Shown in pieces: positions 25,573-33,713 of a stretch of 64,000 nucleotides of DNA. Every line of letters starts with the position of its first letter. Position 1 is the stretch's first letter. The position numbers and the translations under genes are program-made. The notes under the pieces were generated by a model. The model saw nothing but the letters and a program-made list of their open reading frames with translations, was not told the origin of the DNA and did no database searches. The stretch spans positions 7,209 to 71,208 of the forward strand of contig CAWIUB010000027.1 in NCBI GenBank assembly GCA_963839175.1. The letters are read 5' to 3'. The DNA is from CAWIUB01 sp963839175. GTDB lineage: Bacteria > Actinomycetota > Actinomycetes > Mycobacteriales > Jatrophihabitantaceae.

Positions 25573-26740
25573 CCTGGCCGGGTTCGGCGGGCCGGTGCTG
25601 CTGCTGTCCTCGGAGAAGGTCACGTCCGGGCACCTGGCCCGCGATGCGTATGTCTATGTGCGCCAGTCGACCCCCTCGCAGGTGATCCAGCACACCGAAA
25701 GCCTGGCCCGCCAGTATGAGCTGCGCGAACGGGCGCAGGCGCTGGGTTGGCCGGCGCACCAGGTGGTGGTGATCGATGCGGACCTCGGCCGTTCGGGTGC
25801 CGACGCCACCGCCCGCACCGGCTTCCGGGAACTGGTAGCGGATGTCGGACTGGGCAAGGTCGGCATCGTGCTGGGCATCGAAGTGTCGCGGCTGGCCCGC
25901 AACAACGCCGACTGGTATCAGCTGCTGGACTTGTGCGCGTTGACCGACACGTTGATCGCCGACGCCGACGGCATCTACCATCCGGCGGACTTCAACGACC
26001 GGCTCGTACTCGGGCTGAAAGGCACGATGAGCGAAGCGGAACTGCACCTGATCCGGTCGCGGCTCACGGCTGGGTTGCAGCACAAGGCCGCCAAAGGTGA
26101 ACTGCGTCAGGGACTGCCGGTCGGCTTCGACTACGACCAAGACGACCACGTGGTGCTGGCTGCGGATGAGGCGGTGCGGGAAGCGATCACCACGGTGTTC
26201 CGCCGCTTCGCCGAACTTCGCTCGGCCCGTCAGGTTGTCATCGCGCTGCGCGAGGATGGTCTGCAGCTGCCGCGGCGCCGCAACGGACACCCCAGGATCA
26301 CTTGGACAGCAGCCACCTATCCGGCGGTGCACGACCTGTTGACGAACCCCTGCTACGCCGGCGCATTCGTGTTTGGCCGCACCCGCACCGACAAGCGGGT
26401 CGATGCGGCCGGTCGGATCGTAGCCCGGGTCCGGGTGCTTCCCCGCGACCAGTGGACGGTGCTCATCCCCGACCACCATCCCGGGTTCATCAGCTGGGAG
26501 CAGTACGAGGCGAACACCGAGCTGCTGCGGTCGAACTGGCGGCCGCCCCGCGGTGAAGGCGGCGGCGCCGCCCGTGAGGGGCGAGCGCTGATGCAGGGTC
26601 TGCTGCGCTGCGGACGGTGTGGGCGGATCATGCAGATCGCCTACTCCGGGCTGCGCGGCAACGTGCCGCGCTACCTATGTGGTCGGGCGGACATCGCCGC
26701 GGTTTACTGCATAGCTGGTCGCGCCACCGTCTCTCCGTGA
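25562..26740 (+). pseudogene. Large serine recombinase, C-terminally truncated
   Basis: 392 codons. The resolvase domain is intact: YVYVRQSTPSQVIQHTESLA (the catalytic Ser is in RQSTPSQ), DADLGRSGADATARTGFREL, EVSRLARNNADWYQLLDLCA and SEAELHLIRSRLTAGLQHKA. The recombinase domain (RQVVIALREDGLQLPRR, LLTNPCYAGAFVFGRTRTDK) and the start of the zinc ribbon (LLRCGRCGRIMQ, VPRYLCGRA) follow. The sequence then departs from the family where a C-x-G normally continues the zinc ribbon. Full-length members are about 600-700 residues, so roughly 40 percent is lost and the element is probably immobile. Confidence 0.8.
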
Positions 26741-27253
26741 CCGGACTGAAGATCTACCCGTGGCGGACCTGGAGCTGTTCGGTTTCATGTACGAAGGGGC
26801 CGCCACCAAGCAACGGCGACCCGACGAAACGGCCTGATTCGCAGACGGGGACGGTGGTCGAGCTCAGCTCGCGCAGCTAACAATCGTGTGCGGCCGTCGA
26901 CCGCGCGAGCGGCGTGCGGGAGACGGGCTGACGCTACTCAACCGGCGGGACGCTGGATGGACCGCCACGCCGCCTATCGCCAAATCGTTAGGTACCGCCA
27001 CCTTCGACGGTCGGGTCGATGGTCCAACGACGGGGGCTAACGATTCCAGCGTGGTAGATCGGGTTGCCCCGACTTCGGTTGCCTCTAGGTCGCAGCCCAA
27101 CGAAGCAGCCAGGGATGGGCGGCGGGCACGTAGCCGGCCGGCGCCGTTCCGGCACGGGCGAGCCGGCCGAGGTAGGCCGGTCGACCGGGCGTGGCCCGAT
27201 CTCTTCGTGTGGCTCGCACAGGCGTCGGCCAGGACCCGGACGTCCGGCGCGTG
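26741..27253. other. No convincing gene
   Basis: About 510 bp between the truncated recombinase and the slipin gene. Frames are open but give Arg-rich, low-complexity translations. This is probably the far boundary of the inserted element. Confidence 0.4.
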
Positions 27254-28105
27254 TCAGACGGGTTCGGCGGCGCCGTTGGGCGCGATGCTCGGGACGAGTG
27301 TGGAGGCGTCCGCGGAGGTCGTCGGAGGCGTGGCCGCCGCGGCCTCCCGGGCGAGGAACGAGCCGAGTTCGCCGATGGTGCTCATCAGCGGGGCGGGGAA
27401 CACGACGGTGGTGTTCTTGTCCACGCCGATCTCGACCAGGCTCTGCAGGTTGCGCAGCTGCAGCGCCAGCGGGTGGGCCATCATGGTGTCCGACGCGTCC
27501 CCGAGCGCAGCCGCGGCCAGCGACTCACCCTCCGCGTTGATGATCTTCGCGCGCTTCTCCCGCTCGGCCTCGGCCTGCCGGGCCATCGCCCGTTTCATGC
27601 TGTCCGGAAGCTGGATGTCCTTGAGCTCCACCAGGGTCACCTCCACGCCCCAGTCCACCGTCGTCACGTCCAGGATCTCCCTGATGTCGCCGTTGATCCG
27701 GTCGGTCTCCGACAGCGTTTCGTCCAGGGTGTGCTGACCGACGACCTTGCGCAGCGTGGTCTGCGCGATCTGATCGATCGCCGCGCGGACGTTCTCGATC
27801 GCGACGACGGACTTCACCGCATCCACCACGCGGAAGTAGGCGACCGCCGAGACGTCGACGCTGACGTTGTCCCGGGTGATGATGCCCTGCGACTGGATGG
27901 GCATGGTGACGATCCGCAGCGACACCCGGTGCAGCACGTCAACCATCGGGATGATGAACCGCAAGCCCGGCGCGCGTGCTCCGGCGAGCCGGCCGAACCG
28001 GAACAGCACCCCGCGCTCGTACTGCTTGACGACCCGGATCGCCAGCGCCAGCACCACCAGGGCCAGCACGCCGACGATGACCAGGACCACGATCAGGACC
28101 TTCAT
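27254..28105 (-). CDS. SPFH/band-7 membrane protein (slipin)
   Basis: 283 residues from ATG 28105. One N-terminal membrane helix (KVLIVVLVIVGVLALVVLAL) is followed by the band-7 domain: VVKQYERGVLFRFGRLAGAR, APGLRFIIPMVDVLHRVSLR, ITRDNVSVDVSAVAYFRVVD and LRKVVGQHTLDETLSETDRI. The coiled-coil end includes RQAEAEREKRAKIINAEGES. The hydrophobic tail resembles stomatin-like proteins, which oligomerise at the membrane and scaffold other proteins. It lies next to the universal stress gene and the V/A-ATPase operon in the same direction, but with 255 bp between, so probably has its own promoter. Confidence 0.92.
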   Translation of the reverse strand: MKVLIVVLVIVGVLALVVLALAIRVVKQYERGVLFRFGRLAGARAPGLRFIIPMVDVLHRVSLRIVTMPIQSQGIITRDNVSVDVSAVAYFRVVDAVKSVVAIENVRAAIDQIAQTTLRKVVGQHTLDETLSETDRINGDIREILDVTTVDWGVEVTLVELKDIQLPDSMKRAMARQAEAEREKRAKIINAEGESLAAAALGDASDTMMAHPLALQLRNLQSLVEIGVDKNTTVVFPAPLMSTIGELGSFLAREAAAATPPTTSADASTLVPSIAPNGAAEPV

Positions 28106-28360
28106 CGATGTTCCTTCAGAGTGAGGACAAGCCCCAGCACGGGGATGCCTCCCATCAACCATCGCCCCGCCGCGACCACCTGCGGCAGGGCACAACGTCC
28201 CCCTTCTACTCCCAGGCCGGGAGTCAACTCACCCCACCGGCGACCTGACGAGCGGTCGGTCAGCGGTCCGGTCCCGCCCTGGCCAGGCGCCCTGCCATGC
28301 CGCGAGCGCAGGGCGATCAGCTTATCGTTCGGTTGGGCGAACGAAGCGGTTCGGGTGCCG

Positions 28361-28719
28361 TCAGTGGTGATGGCGGGGCGGCACCACCAGGACGGGCAGG
28401 TCTGCGAACTCGAGGACGTGACGGGTCTGCGTCTCGACGTACGGCTCGCCGCTTGTCGAGCGACCGGACTTGCCGACAATCACCAGGTCGGCCGGCCATT
28501 CGCGCGCCTCGTCCAGGATGGCCGGCCCGACCTCACCGGAAGAGCAGCTCGGTTTCGACCACGAGACCGGCCGCCTGCGCCATCGTCGAGCACGTGGTTA
28601 GCGCTGACGTGCACGGCGCGCAGCTGGACGTGTGACGCACCGGCGAGCTCGATCGCGAGGCGAGCTGCGGCGAGCGAGTCCGGCGAGTCGTCGACGGCGA
28701 GTAGGACGCGTTCGATCAC
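28361..28719 (-). pseudogene. Universal stress protein (UspA), frameshifted, last gene of the ATPase operon
   Basis: GTG 28719 overlaps the stop of the ATPase D gene (GTGA). The first frame reads VIERVLLAVDDSPDSLAAAR, IELAGASHVQLRAVHVSANH. Later parts lie in other frames: AAGLVVETELLF, then GEVGPAILDEAREWPADLVI and VGKSGRSTSGEPYVETQTRH with the nucleotide-binding G-x-S-G-R-S/T loop, ending VLEFADLPVLVVPPRHHH. Two shifts are needed to read it all. The reconstructed protein of about 118 residues is short for UspA but has its conserved ends. Coupling to the ATPase suggests a shared stress response. Confidence 0.75.
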
Positions 28720-29345
28720 GGCAGGGACCTCCGATCGGGTTGGGCAGTGACGGCTCGGCGCAGTCGTATGCCGTCCTCCTGTTCGGCCTGTTCGAGTGAC
28801 AGCTCGAGCTCGGCGAGCGCGCCGTGCAGCCAGGGCAGCCAGCGTTTCTCCAGAGCGCGTATCCGCCGGCGGGTCACCGCAATCTCCGCGTCGACCCGGC
28901 GGGCCGCCTCGTCGGCCGCCGCCGCGCGGATGCCGACCAGTAGCGCGTCGCGAAACGCTGCGATCGCCGGGGCGATCGCGGCATTGCCCGGCACGAACGG
29001 TGCGTCGTGGGCCGGACTGGCCAGCGTCGCGTCGGCGGGGTAGCGGAGCCCCATCGCGGTCGTCCACACTATTTCGACCTCCGCCGGGTGCGGCGCCGCT
29101 GCGCTGCGAATGGCGTCCTGCCCGCCGAGCAGCGCCGCGCGCAGCAACCACGTGCGCGCCTGCTCGCAGGCGGCCACCCAGGTCTTGCGGCAGCGGTCGG
29201 CCTGGATGCGCATGCGCTGCTGCTCGGGGAGGAGGATGCGCAGCTTCCGGTCGAGTTGGTCGCGGCCGCGCGCCGCGGTGGCGAGTCGGCGGCGCAGCCA
29301 CATCCGACCGGACCGGCCGGGAGGGATCCGTGCTGCGGGCGCCAT
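28716..29345 (-). CDS. atpD: V/A-type ATPase subunit D (central shaft)
   Basis: 209 residues. RIPPGRSGRMWLRRRLATAA then RDQLDRKLRILLPEQQRM is the N-terminal helix of the D/Vma8 rotor shaft; the C-terminal helix contains DAEIAVTRRRIRALEKRWLP. It forms the long antiparallel coiled coil that turns inside the A3B3 ring. The start lies 4 bp after the stop of atpB, and the end overlaps the UspA start. Length is normal for the family. The protein is rather Arg- and Ala-rich, as are the neighbours. Confidence 0.9.
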   Translation of the reverse strand: MAPAARIPPGRSGRMWLRRRLATAARGRDQLDRKLRILLPEQQRMRIQADRCRKTWVAACEQARTWLLRAALLGGQDAIRSAAAPHPAEVEIVWTTAMGLRYPADATLASPAHDAPFVPGNAAIAPAIAAFRDALLVGIRAAAADEAARRVDAEIAVTRRRIRALEKRWLPWLHGALAELELSLEQAEQEDGIRLRRAVTAQPDRRSLP

Positions 29346-29349
29346 GACT

Positions 29350-30747
29350 TCACCCGCCCTTTCGAGGGTGGGCGTCTAGGAACCGCGCCGACAGCATGGT
29401 CAGCTCGCGGGTCGGCAGCACGTTCGCGACGTCCCAGCAGCGGTCCAGTGTCTCGTCCAGCGCACGCGTCTCGCCGCGTTGCTGGCTCACCAGGCGCTGC
29501 TCGAAGTCGGTGGCGAAGTGCAGGTAGAGCTGGTCGGTGGCGTTCAGCGCGGACGCGCCGACGATCTCGGCGAGCTCGCGGACCTGCCGGGCCCGCGCCA
29601 GGGCGGCGAGCAGCTGGGCGGCGAGTTCGAGGTGGTCGTCGCGGGTGCGTCCCGGCCCGGCGCCGCTGCGCATCAGCCGCGACAGCGATGACAGCGGGTC
29701 GACGGGCGGGTAGATGCCCCGTGCCGCCACGTCGGGCGCCAGGACGATCTGCCCTTCTGTGATATAGCCGGTCAGGTCCGGGACGGGATGGGTGATGTCG
29801 CCAGCAGGCATTGTCAGCACCGGTAGCACGGTGACCGAGCCGGCCTTGCCGCGGATGCGCCCGCATCGCTCGTATATCGAGGCGAGGTCGCTGTAGAGGT
29901 AGCCCGGGTAGGCCCGGCGGCCGGGCATCTCGCCGCGCGCCGCGGAGACCTCGCGCAGGGCCTCGGCGTAGCTGGTCATATCGGCGAGCACGACGAGGAC
30001 TTGCCGGTCGAGCTCGAACCCGAGATGCTCTGCGACGGTCAGCGCGATACGTGGTGTGAGGATGCGTTCGATCACCGGGTCGTCGGCGGTGTTGAGCAGC
30101 AGGAGCAGCTCACCGGCCGCGGACCGTTCCTCGAGCGCCGCGCGCACCGCGTCCGCGTCAGCGTGGGGGAGCCCGATCGCGGCGAAGATGACGCTGAATG
30201 ACTCGTCTCCGGCCGTCGACTGCGCCGCGATCTGCGCGGCGAGTTCGAGGTGCGGCAGCCCGGCGACGGAGAAGATCGGCAGCTTCTGGCCGCGGACCAG
30301 CGTGGTGAGCGCGTCGATGGCTGAGATGCCGGTCAGCACCGGCTCGGCAGGCGGGTCGCGACGGACCGGGTTGAGCGGGTAGCCGGATACCGGCGCGGTG
30401 GCCGGCCCCGAGATCGGCGGGCCGCCGTCGATCGGTTCGCCGCGGCCGTTGCAGACCCGACCCAACCAGCCCGGCCCGACCGGAACCTGCAGTGGCTCGC
30501 CGGAGAACGAGACGCGGGTGCTGCGCGCGGCCAGCCCCTCGGTGCCTTCGAGTACCTGTACGACCGCCAGGTCGCGATCGACCTCCAAGACGAGCCCGTG
30601 CCGAACGTCTCGGCCGGCACCGTCCGACGCGGTGCGGATCACCGCGAACTCGTCCCAGCCGACACCGGACACGTCGCGCACGACGAGCAGCGGGCCGCGC
30701 AGTTCGTTGACTCCGCCGTACTCGACGTTGAGGCTGGGGTGCGTCAT
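29350..30747 (-). CDS. atpB: V/A-type ATPase subunit B (regulatory nucleotide-binding subunit)
   Basis: 465 residues, normal length. LNVEYGGVNELRGPLLVVRD at the N-terminus; GPGWLGRVCNGRGEPIDGGP in the beta-barrel; GISAIDALTTLVRGQKLPIF and SVAGLPHLELAAQIAAQ where a Walker A would be in the catalytic paralogue. The P-loop is degenerate (SVAGLPHLEL), as expected for the non-catalytic B subunit. VLVVLADMTSYAEALREVSA and RRAYPGYLYSDLASIYERCG follow. It overlaps atpA by 4 bp (ATGA) and is translated with it. It forms the hexameric head with A. Confidence 0.95.
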   Translation of the reverse strand: MTHPSLNVEYGGVNELRGPLLVVRDVSGVGWDEFAVIRTASDGAGRDVRHGLVLEVDRDLAVVQVLEGTEGLAARSTRVSFSGEPLQVPVGPGWLGRVCNGRGEPIDGGPPISGPATAPVSGYPLNPVRRDPPAEPVLTGISAIDALTTLVRGQKLPIFSVAGLPHLELAAQIAAQSTAGDESFSVIFAAIGLPHADADAVRAALEERSAAGELLLLLNTADDPVIERILTPRIALTVAEHLGFELDRQVLVVLADMTSYAEALREVSAARGEMPGRRAYPGYLYSDLASIYERCGRIRGKAGSVTVLPVLTMPAGDITHPVPDLTGYITEGQIVLAPDVAARGIYPPVDPLSSLSRLMRSGAGPGRTRDDHLELAAQLLAALARARQVRELAEIVGASALNATDQLYLHFATDFEQRLVSQQRGETRALDETLDRCWDVANVLPTRELTMLSARFLDAHPRKGG

Positions 30748-32570
30748 CGCGGGCCTGCCAGGACGCCCAGCATCTGCTCGCGCCGGGCCGTGACGCCGTC
30801 GGCGCCGTCCGGTGCTGTCTCGGCCGCAGCACGCAGCAAGGGGGAGAAGTCGAGTTCCTCGATCTCGGCAGCCGTGATACCGCGCTCGATGAGTGCGTCG
30901 CAGTGGTCGACGACGGCCAGCACCGCGTCGATGAGTGCGGCCGTCTTGCCCGGGGTGCAGTGGGCGTCGTTCGGGGAAAGCGCGTTCTGCTGCAGCACGC
31001 CTTCGCGCAGCAGCCGTCCCGCGAGCAGCACAACCCGTTCGTGACCCGGCAGCGATGCCGCCCCGACGAGTTCGGCGAGATCACCTAGACGGTCGGCCTC
31101 GGCCAGCAGGCTCGTCACCCTAGCTCGGCGTCGCGCCCACTCCGGGTCGCCGTTGCGCGTGTACCAGATCCCGAGCGTTTCCGCATCGCGGGCGAACGAC
31201 CCGGCCCAGCCGACGGCGGGATAGTGCCGCGCGTAGGCGAGGTCACGGTCGAGGCTCCACAATTCGCGCACGAACCGCTCGGTGTGCGCCGTGACCGGCT
31301 CGGTGGTGTCACCCCCGGGCGGCGAGACCGCGCCGATGATCGTGACCGACCCTTCGCCGCCGCCGAGGGTGACCACTCGCCCGGCCCGCTCGTAAAACGC
31401 GGCGAGGGCGGACGGGAGCGCGGCGGGGTAACCCTCCTCGGCGGGCAGCGCACCGGTCCGCGACGCGAACTCGCGCAGTGCCTCGGCCCACCGGGACGTC
31501 GAGTCGGCGATGACCACCGCGTGATAGCCCATGTCGCGGAAGAACTCGGCCACCGTCACCCCGGTGTAGATGCTGGTCTCGCGGGCCATCATCGGCATGT
31601 TCGAGGTGTTGGCGATGATGACGGTGCGCTCGGCCAGCCGGCGGCCGGTGCGCGGGTCGGTCAGCTTGTCCAGCTCTGCCAGGACGTCGGCCATCTCGTT
31701 TCCGCGCTCGCCGCAGCCGACGTACACGATCACGTCCGCATCGCACCACTTGGCGATCTGCTGCAGCAACATCGTCTTTCCGGTGCCGAATCCGCCCGGG
31801 ACCGCGGCGCTGCTACCACGCGCCAGCGGGAAGACGGCGTCGAGCACGCGCTGCCCGGTGACCAGCGGCTCAGCCGCGTCGATGCGTTCGCGCACCGGAC
31901 GCGCCCGGCGGACCGGCCAGCCCGTGCTGAGGCGTATGGGCGTGCCGTCGACCATCGCCAACGTGTCGTCCGAACCGTACGTGCCGACGGGGGCGAGCTG
32001 TTCGACGGTGCCGTTCACCCCCGGCGGCACCAGCATGCGGTACTCGACACCACCCGGGTGGGGCAGCTTGCCTAGCACCGCACCCTCGCGTACGGTCGCG
32101 CCGTCAGTGACGGACGGCTGCCAGCTCCAGCTCTTGTCCGTGTCGTGCCGCTCGGCGTCCCCGGACAGCCAGGTCGGCGACGCCGAGAGCGGACGCAGCA
32201 ATCCGTCGAACACCCCGCCGAGCAGCTCGGGACCGAGTCGCGCCGAGAGCGGATGGCCGAGCGCGGTCACCGGATCGCCCGCCGCGAGCCCGCCGGTGTA
32301 CTCAAAGGCCTGGATGGACACGTTCGACCCGCGAATGGCCACCACCTCGCCGGGCAGGGCCCGCAGGCCGAGCCCCACGAGCTCGGACATGGCAACGTCG
32401 CCGAGCCCGCCGGCCTCCACCAACGGCCCGCTCACCCTCAGCACGCGGCCGTCTTCAGTGTTGTCTGAGGCGCCTGGACCGTCAGTCGGCGCGCCAACTC
32501 CGGCGGCTGTCTTGTCTTGGGCGCCTGGACCTGCGGTCGGCGCGCCGCCTTCGGCGGCTAGGGTGCCCAC
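30744..32570 (-). CDS. atpA: V/A-type ATPase subunit A (catalytic)
   Basis: 608 residues, normal for the family. Walker A is GGFGTGKTMLLQQIAKW; the catalytic Glu is in VGCGERGNEMADVL; AVVIADSTSRWAEALREFAS and EEGYPAALPSALAAFYERAG are the Walker B region and catalytic-site loop. The bulge domain (non-homologous insert) is present with HPGGVEYRMLVPPGVNG. The first 40 residues contain two imperfect copies of GAPT-x-GPGA-x-D and are not part of the usual fold, so the true start may be an internal one near RVLRVSGPLVEAG. It hydrolyses or makes ATP in the A3B3 head. It overlaps atpE by 13 bp. Confidence 0.95.
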   Translation of the reverse strand: MGTLAAEGGAPTAGPGAQDKTAAGVGAPTDGPGASDNTEDGRVLRVSGPLVEAGGLGDVAMSELVGLGLRALPGEVVAIRGSNVSIQAFEYTGGLAAGDPVTALGHPLSARLGPELLGGVFDGLLRPLSASPTWLSGDAERHDTDKSWSWQPSVTDGATVREGAVLGKLPHPGGVEYRMLVPPGVNGTVEQLAPVGTYGSDDTLAMVDGTPIRLSTGWPVRRARPVRERIDAAEPLVTGQRVLDAVFPLARGSSAAVPGGFGTGKTMLLQQIAKWCDADVIVYVGCGERGNEMADVLAELDKLTDPRTGRRLAERTVIIANTSNMPMMARETSIYTGVTVAEFFRDMGYHAVVIADSTSRWAEALREFASRTGALPAEEGYPAALPSALAAFYERAGRVVTLGGGEGSVTIIGAVSPPGGDTTEPVTAHTERFVRELWSLDRDLAYARHYPAVGWAGSFARDAETLGIWYTRNGDPEWARRRARVTSLLAEADRLGDLAELVGAASLPGHERVVLLAGRLLREGVLQQNALSPNDAHCTPGKTAALIDAVLAVVDHCDALIERGITAAEIEELDFSPLLRAAAETAPDGADGVTARREQMLGVLAGPR

Positions 32571-33061
32571 AGCTGCTCTAGGTCGAGGTTGGCGACTGCG
32601 CTGTCGACCAGCGCGTGGACCGACGCGTCAACGCGCCGCCCGTCGGACGTCTCCGCGACCAGCCCGCCGCCCGGCTGCTCGTGTGCAACCGCGTGGTCGC
32701 CGAGCCTGCCGCGGGCGATCGCCTCGAGACGGGCCCGCCGCGCCGGATCAGCCAGCAGATCGCGCACGGCCGCCCGGGCCTGCTCGCGCAGCTCGTCGTA
32801 GGCGGCGCGCTGCGCGCCGAGCACGATGCCGCGGGCGGACCGGTGCGACCGAGCTCGCTCCGCAGCCAGCAACGCGGCGGCATCCCGCTCGCCTTGCGCC
32901 CGGGCGTCGGCAAGCACCGCGTCGGCTTGCTGCTGCGCGGCGGCGAGGGCGCGTTGTCCGTCCTCGTCGGCAGACGCACGTTCTTCGGCGGCCTCCGCTA
33001 GCGCGCGGGCGATCAGCGCGGCACGCAGCGGTTCGAGCGCGGCGTCCCGGGTGGAGGTCAT
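32558..33061 (-). CDS. atpE: V/A-type ATPase subunit E (peripheral stalk)
   Basis: 167 residues from ATG 33061. Long helix (ALIARALAEAAEERASADED, then AAQQQADAVLADARAQGERD) followed by RGIVLGAQRAAYDELREQAR and a globular end with VAETSDGRRVDASVHALVDS. This is the usual E plan: a right-handed coiled coil paired with a partner helix, and a C-terminal domain that binds the top of the head (the G-R-R-x-D-x-S/T-V-x-x-x-x-x-x motif). It overlaps atpF by 4 bp and atpA by 13 bp. Its coiled-coil partner is probably the first gene of the operon. Confidence 0.88.
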   Translation of the reverse strand: MTSTRDAALEPLRAALIARALAEAAEERASADEDGQRALAAAQQQADAVLADARAQGERDAAALLAAERARSHRSARGIVLGAQRAAYDELREQARAAVRDLLADPARRARLEAIARGRLGDHAVAHEQPGGGLVAETSDGRRVDASVHALVDSAVANLDLEQLWAP

Positions 33062-33279
33062 CGCGGCAACACCACGGTGAGTGGGGCCGTCGGCGCGGTC
33101 CGGTCGGCACCGAGGGCGCTTGCTGCGGCCTCGGTGAGGATGACCACGGTGACCGCGTCCGGCAGTGCGCGCCAGGCAGCCCGAACCTCGTCGGCGTGCT
33201 CCGCGGGGTACACGCATGCGCCGGCGAGGGCGAAGCCGGCCACGTCTGGCTGCGTACCGATCACCGCGACAGAACTCAT
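33058..33279 (-). CDS. atpF: V/A-type ATPase subunit F (short)
   Basis: 73 residues against about 100 in the family. SSVAVIGTQPDVAGFALAGA followed by AAWRALPDAVTVVILTEAA is the CheY-like start and central strand pattern of subunit F. The C-terminal helix that inserts into the head of the longer family members is missing or very short, ending APLTVVLPR. It sits between K and E with four-base overlaps on both sides. F couples the rotor shaft and regulates turnover. Confidence 0.85.
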   Translation of the reverse strand: MSSVAVIGTQPDVAGFALAGACVYPAEHADEVRAAWRALPDAVTVVILTEAAASALGADRTAPTAPLTVVLPR

Positions 33280-33713
33280 GCCTTGCCGATCAAGATCACC
33301 GACACGATCAGCCCGTAGATCGCGATGCCTTCGGCCAGCCCGACGATGACCATCGCCCGGCCGAACAGCTCAGGCCGTTCGCTCATGGCGGCCAGCGCAG
33401 CCGAGCCGGTGTAGGCGACGGCGATTGCGGCACCGATCGACGACCCGGCGACGGCGATTGCGGCACCGATCAGGGCCGATCCGTTCGTCGCTTTGGCGGC
33501 TGCGGCCGTCGCGTCCGCGGCATGCGGCACGGTCGCCGCGGACGACGGGCCGCCCGTCAACGCCATGACCAGCAGCGCGAGCGCCGCGAGCAGCAGCACG
33601 CCGTTGACGGCGAGAACGAACCGCAGCGCCGGCCGCCCACGCCGGCGGATCAGCCAGCCGGTGAACAGGGCACCCGCAACGACTGCGGGCAGGGCGATCA
33701 TCCAGGTCAACAT
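33276..33713 (-). CDS. atpK: V/A-type ATPase subunit K (membrane rotor ring), with extra N-terminal helix
   Basis: 145 residues from ATG 33713, with GGAGGT just upstream. The last 75 residues are the proteolipid hairpin: ALIGAAIAVAGSSIGAAIAV, then AALAAMSERPELFGRAMVIV and GLAEGIAIYGLIVSVILIG, where the Glu of GLAEG is the ion-binding residue. The first 70 residues form one or two additional membrane helices (MIALPAVVAGALFTGWLI, VLAVNGVLLLAALALLVMAL) joined by an Ala-rich linker. Plain K subunits have a single hairpin, so this one carries an extra N-terminal pair. I infer proton use but cannot prove ion specificity by eye. Confidence 0.9.
   Translation of the reverse strand: MLTWMIALPAVVAGALFTGWLIRRRGRPALRFVLAVNGVLLLAALALLVMALTGGPSSAATVPHAADATAAAAKATNGSALIGAAIAVAGSSIGAAIAVAYTGSAALAAMSERPELFGRAMVIVGLAEGIAIYGLIVSVILIGKA

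Noticed and set aside
27191..28750. Long plus-strand frame opposite the slipin and stress genes
   Set aside because: It is the antisense shadow of clear minus-strand genes and has no family character.
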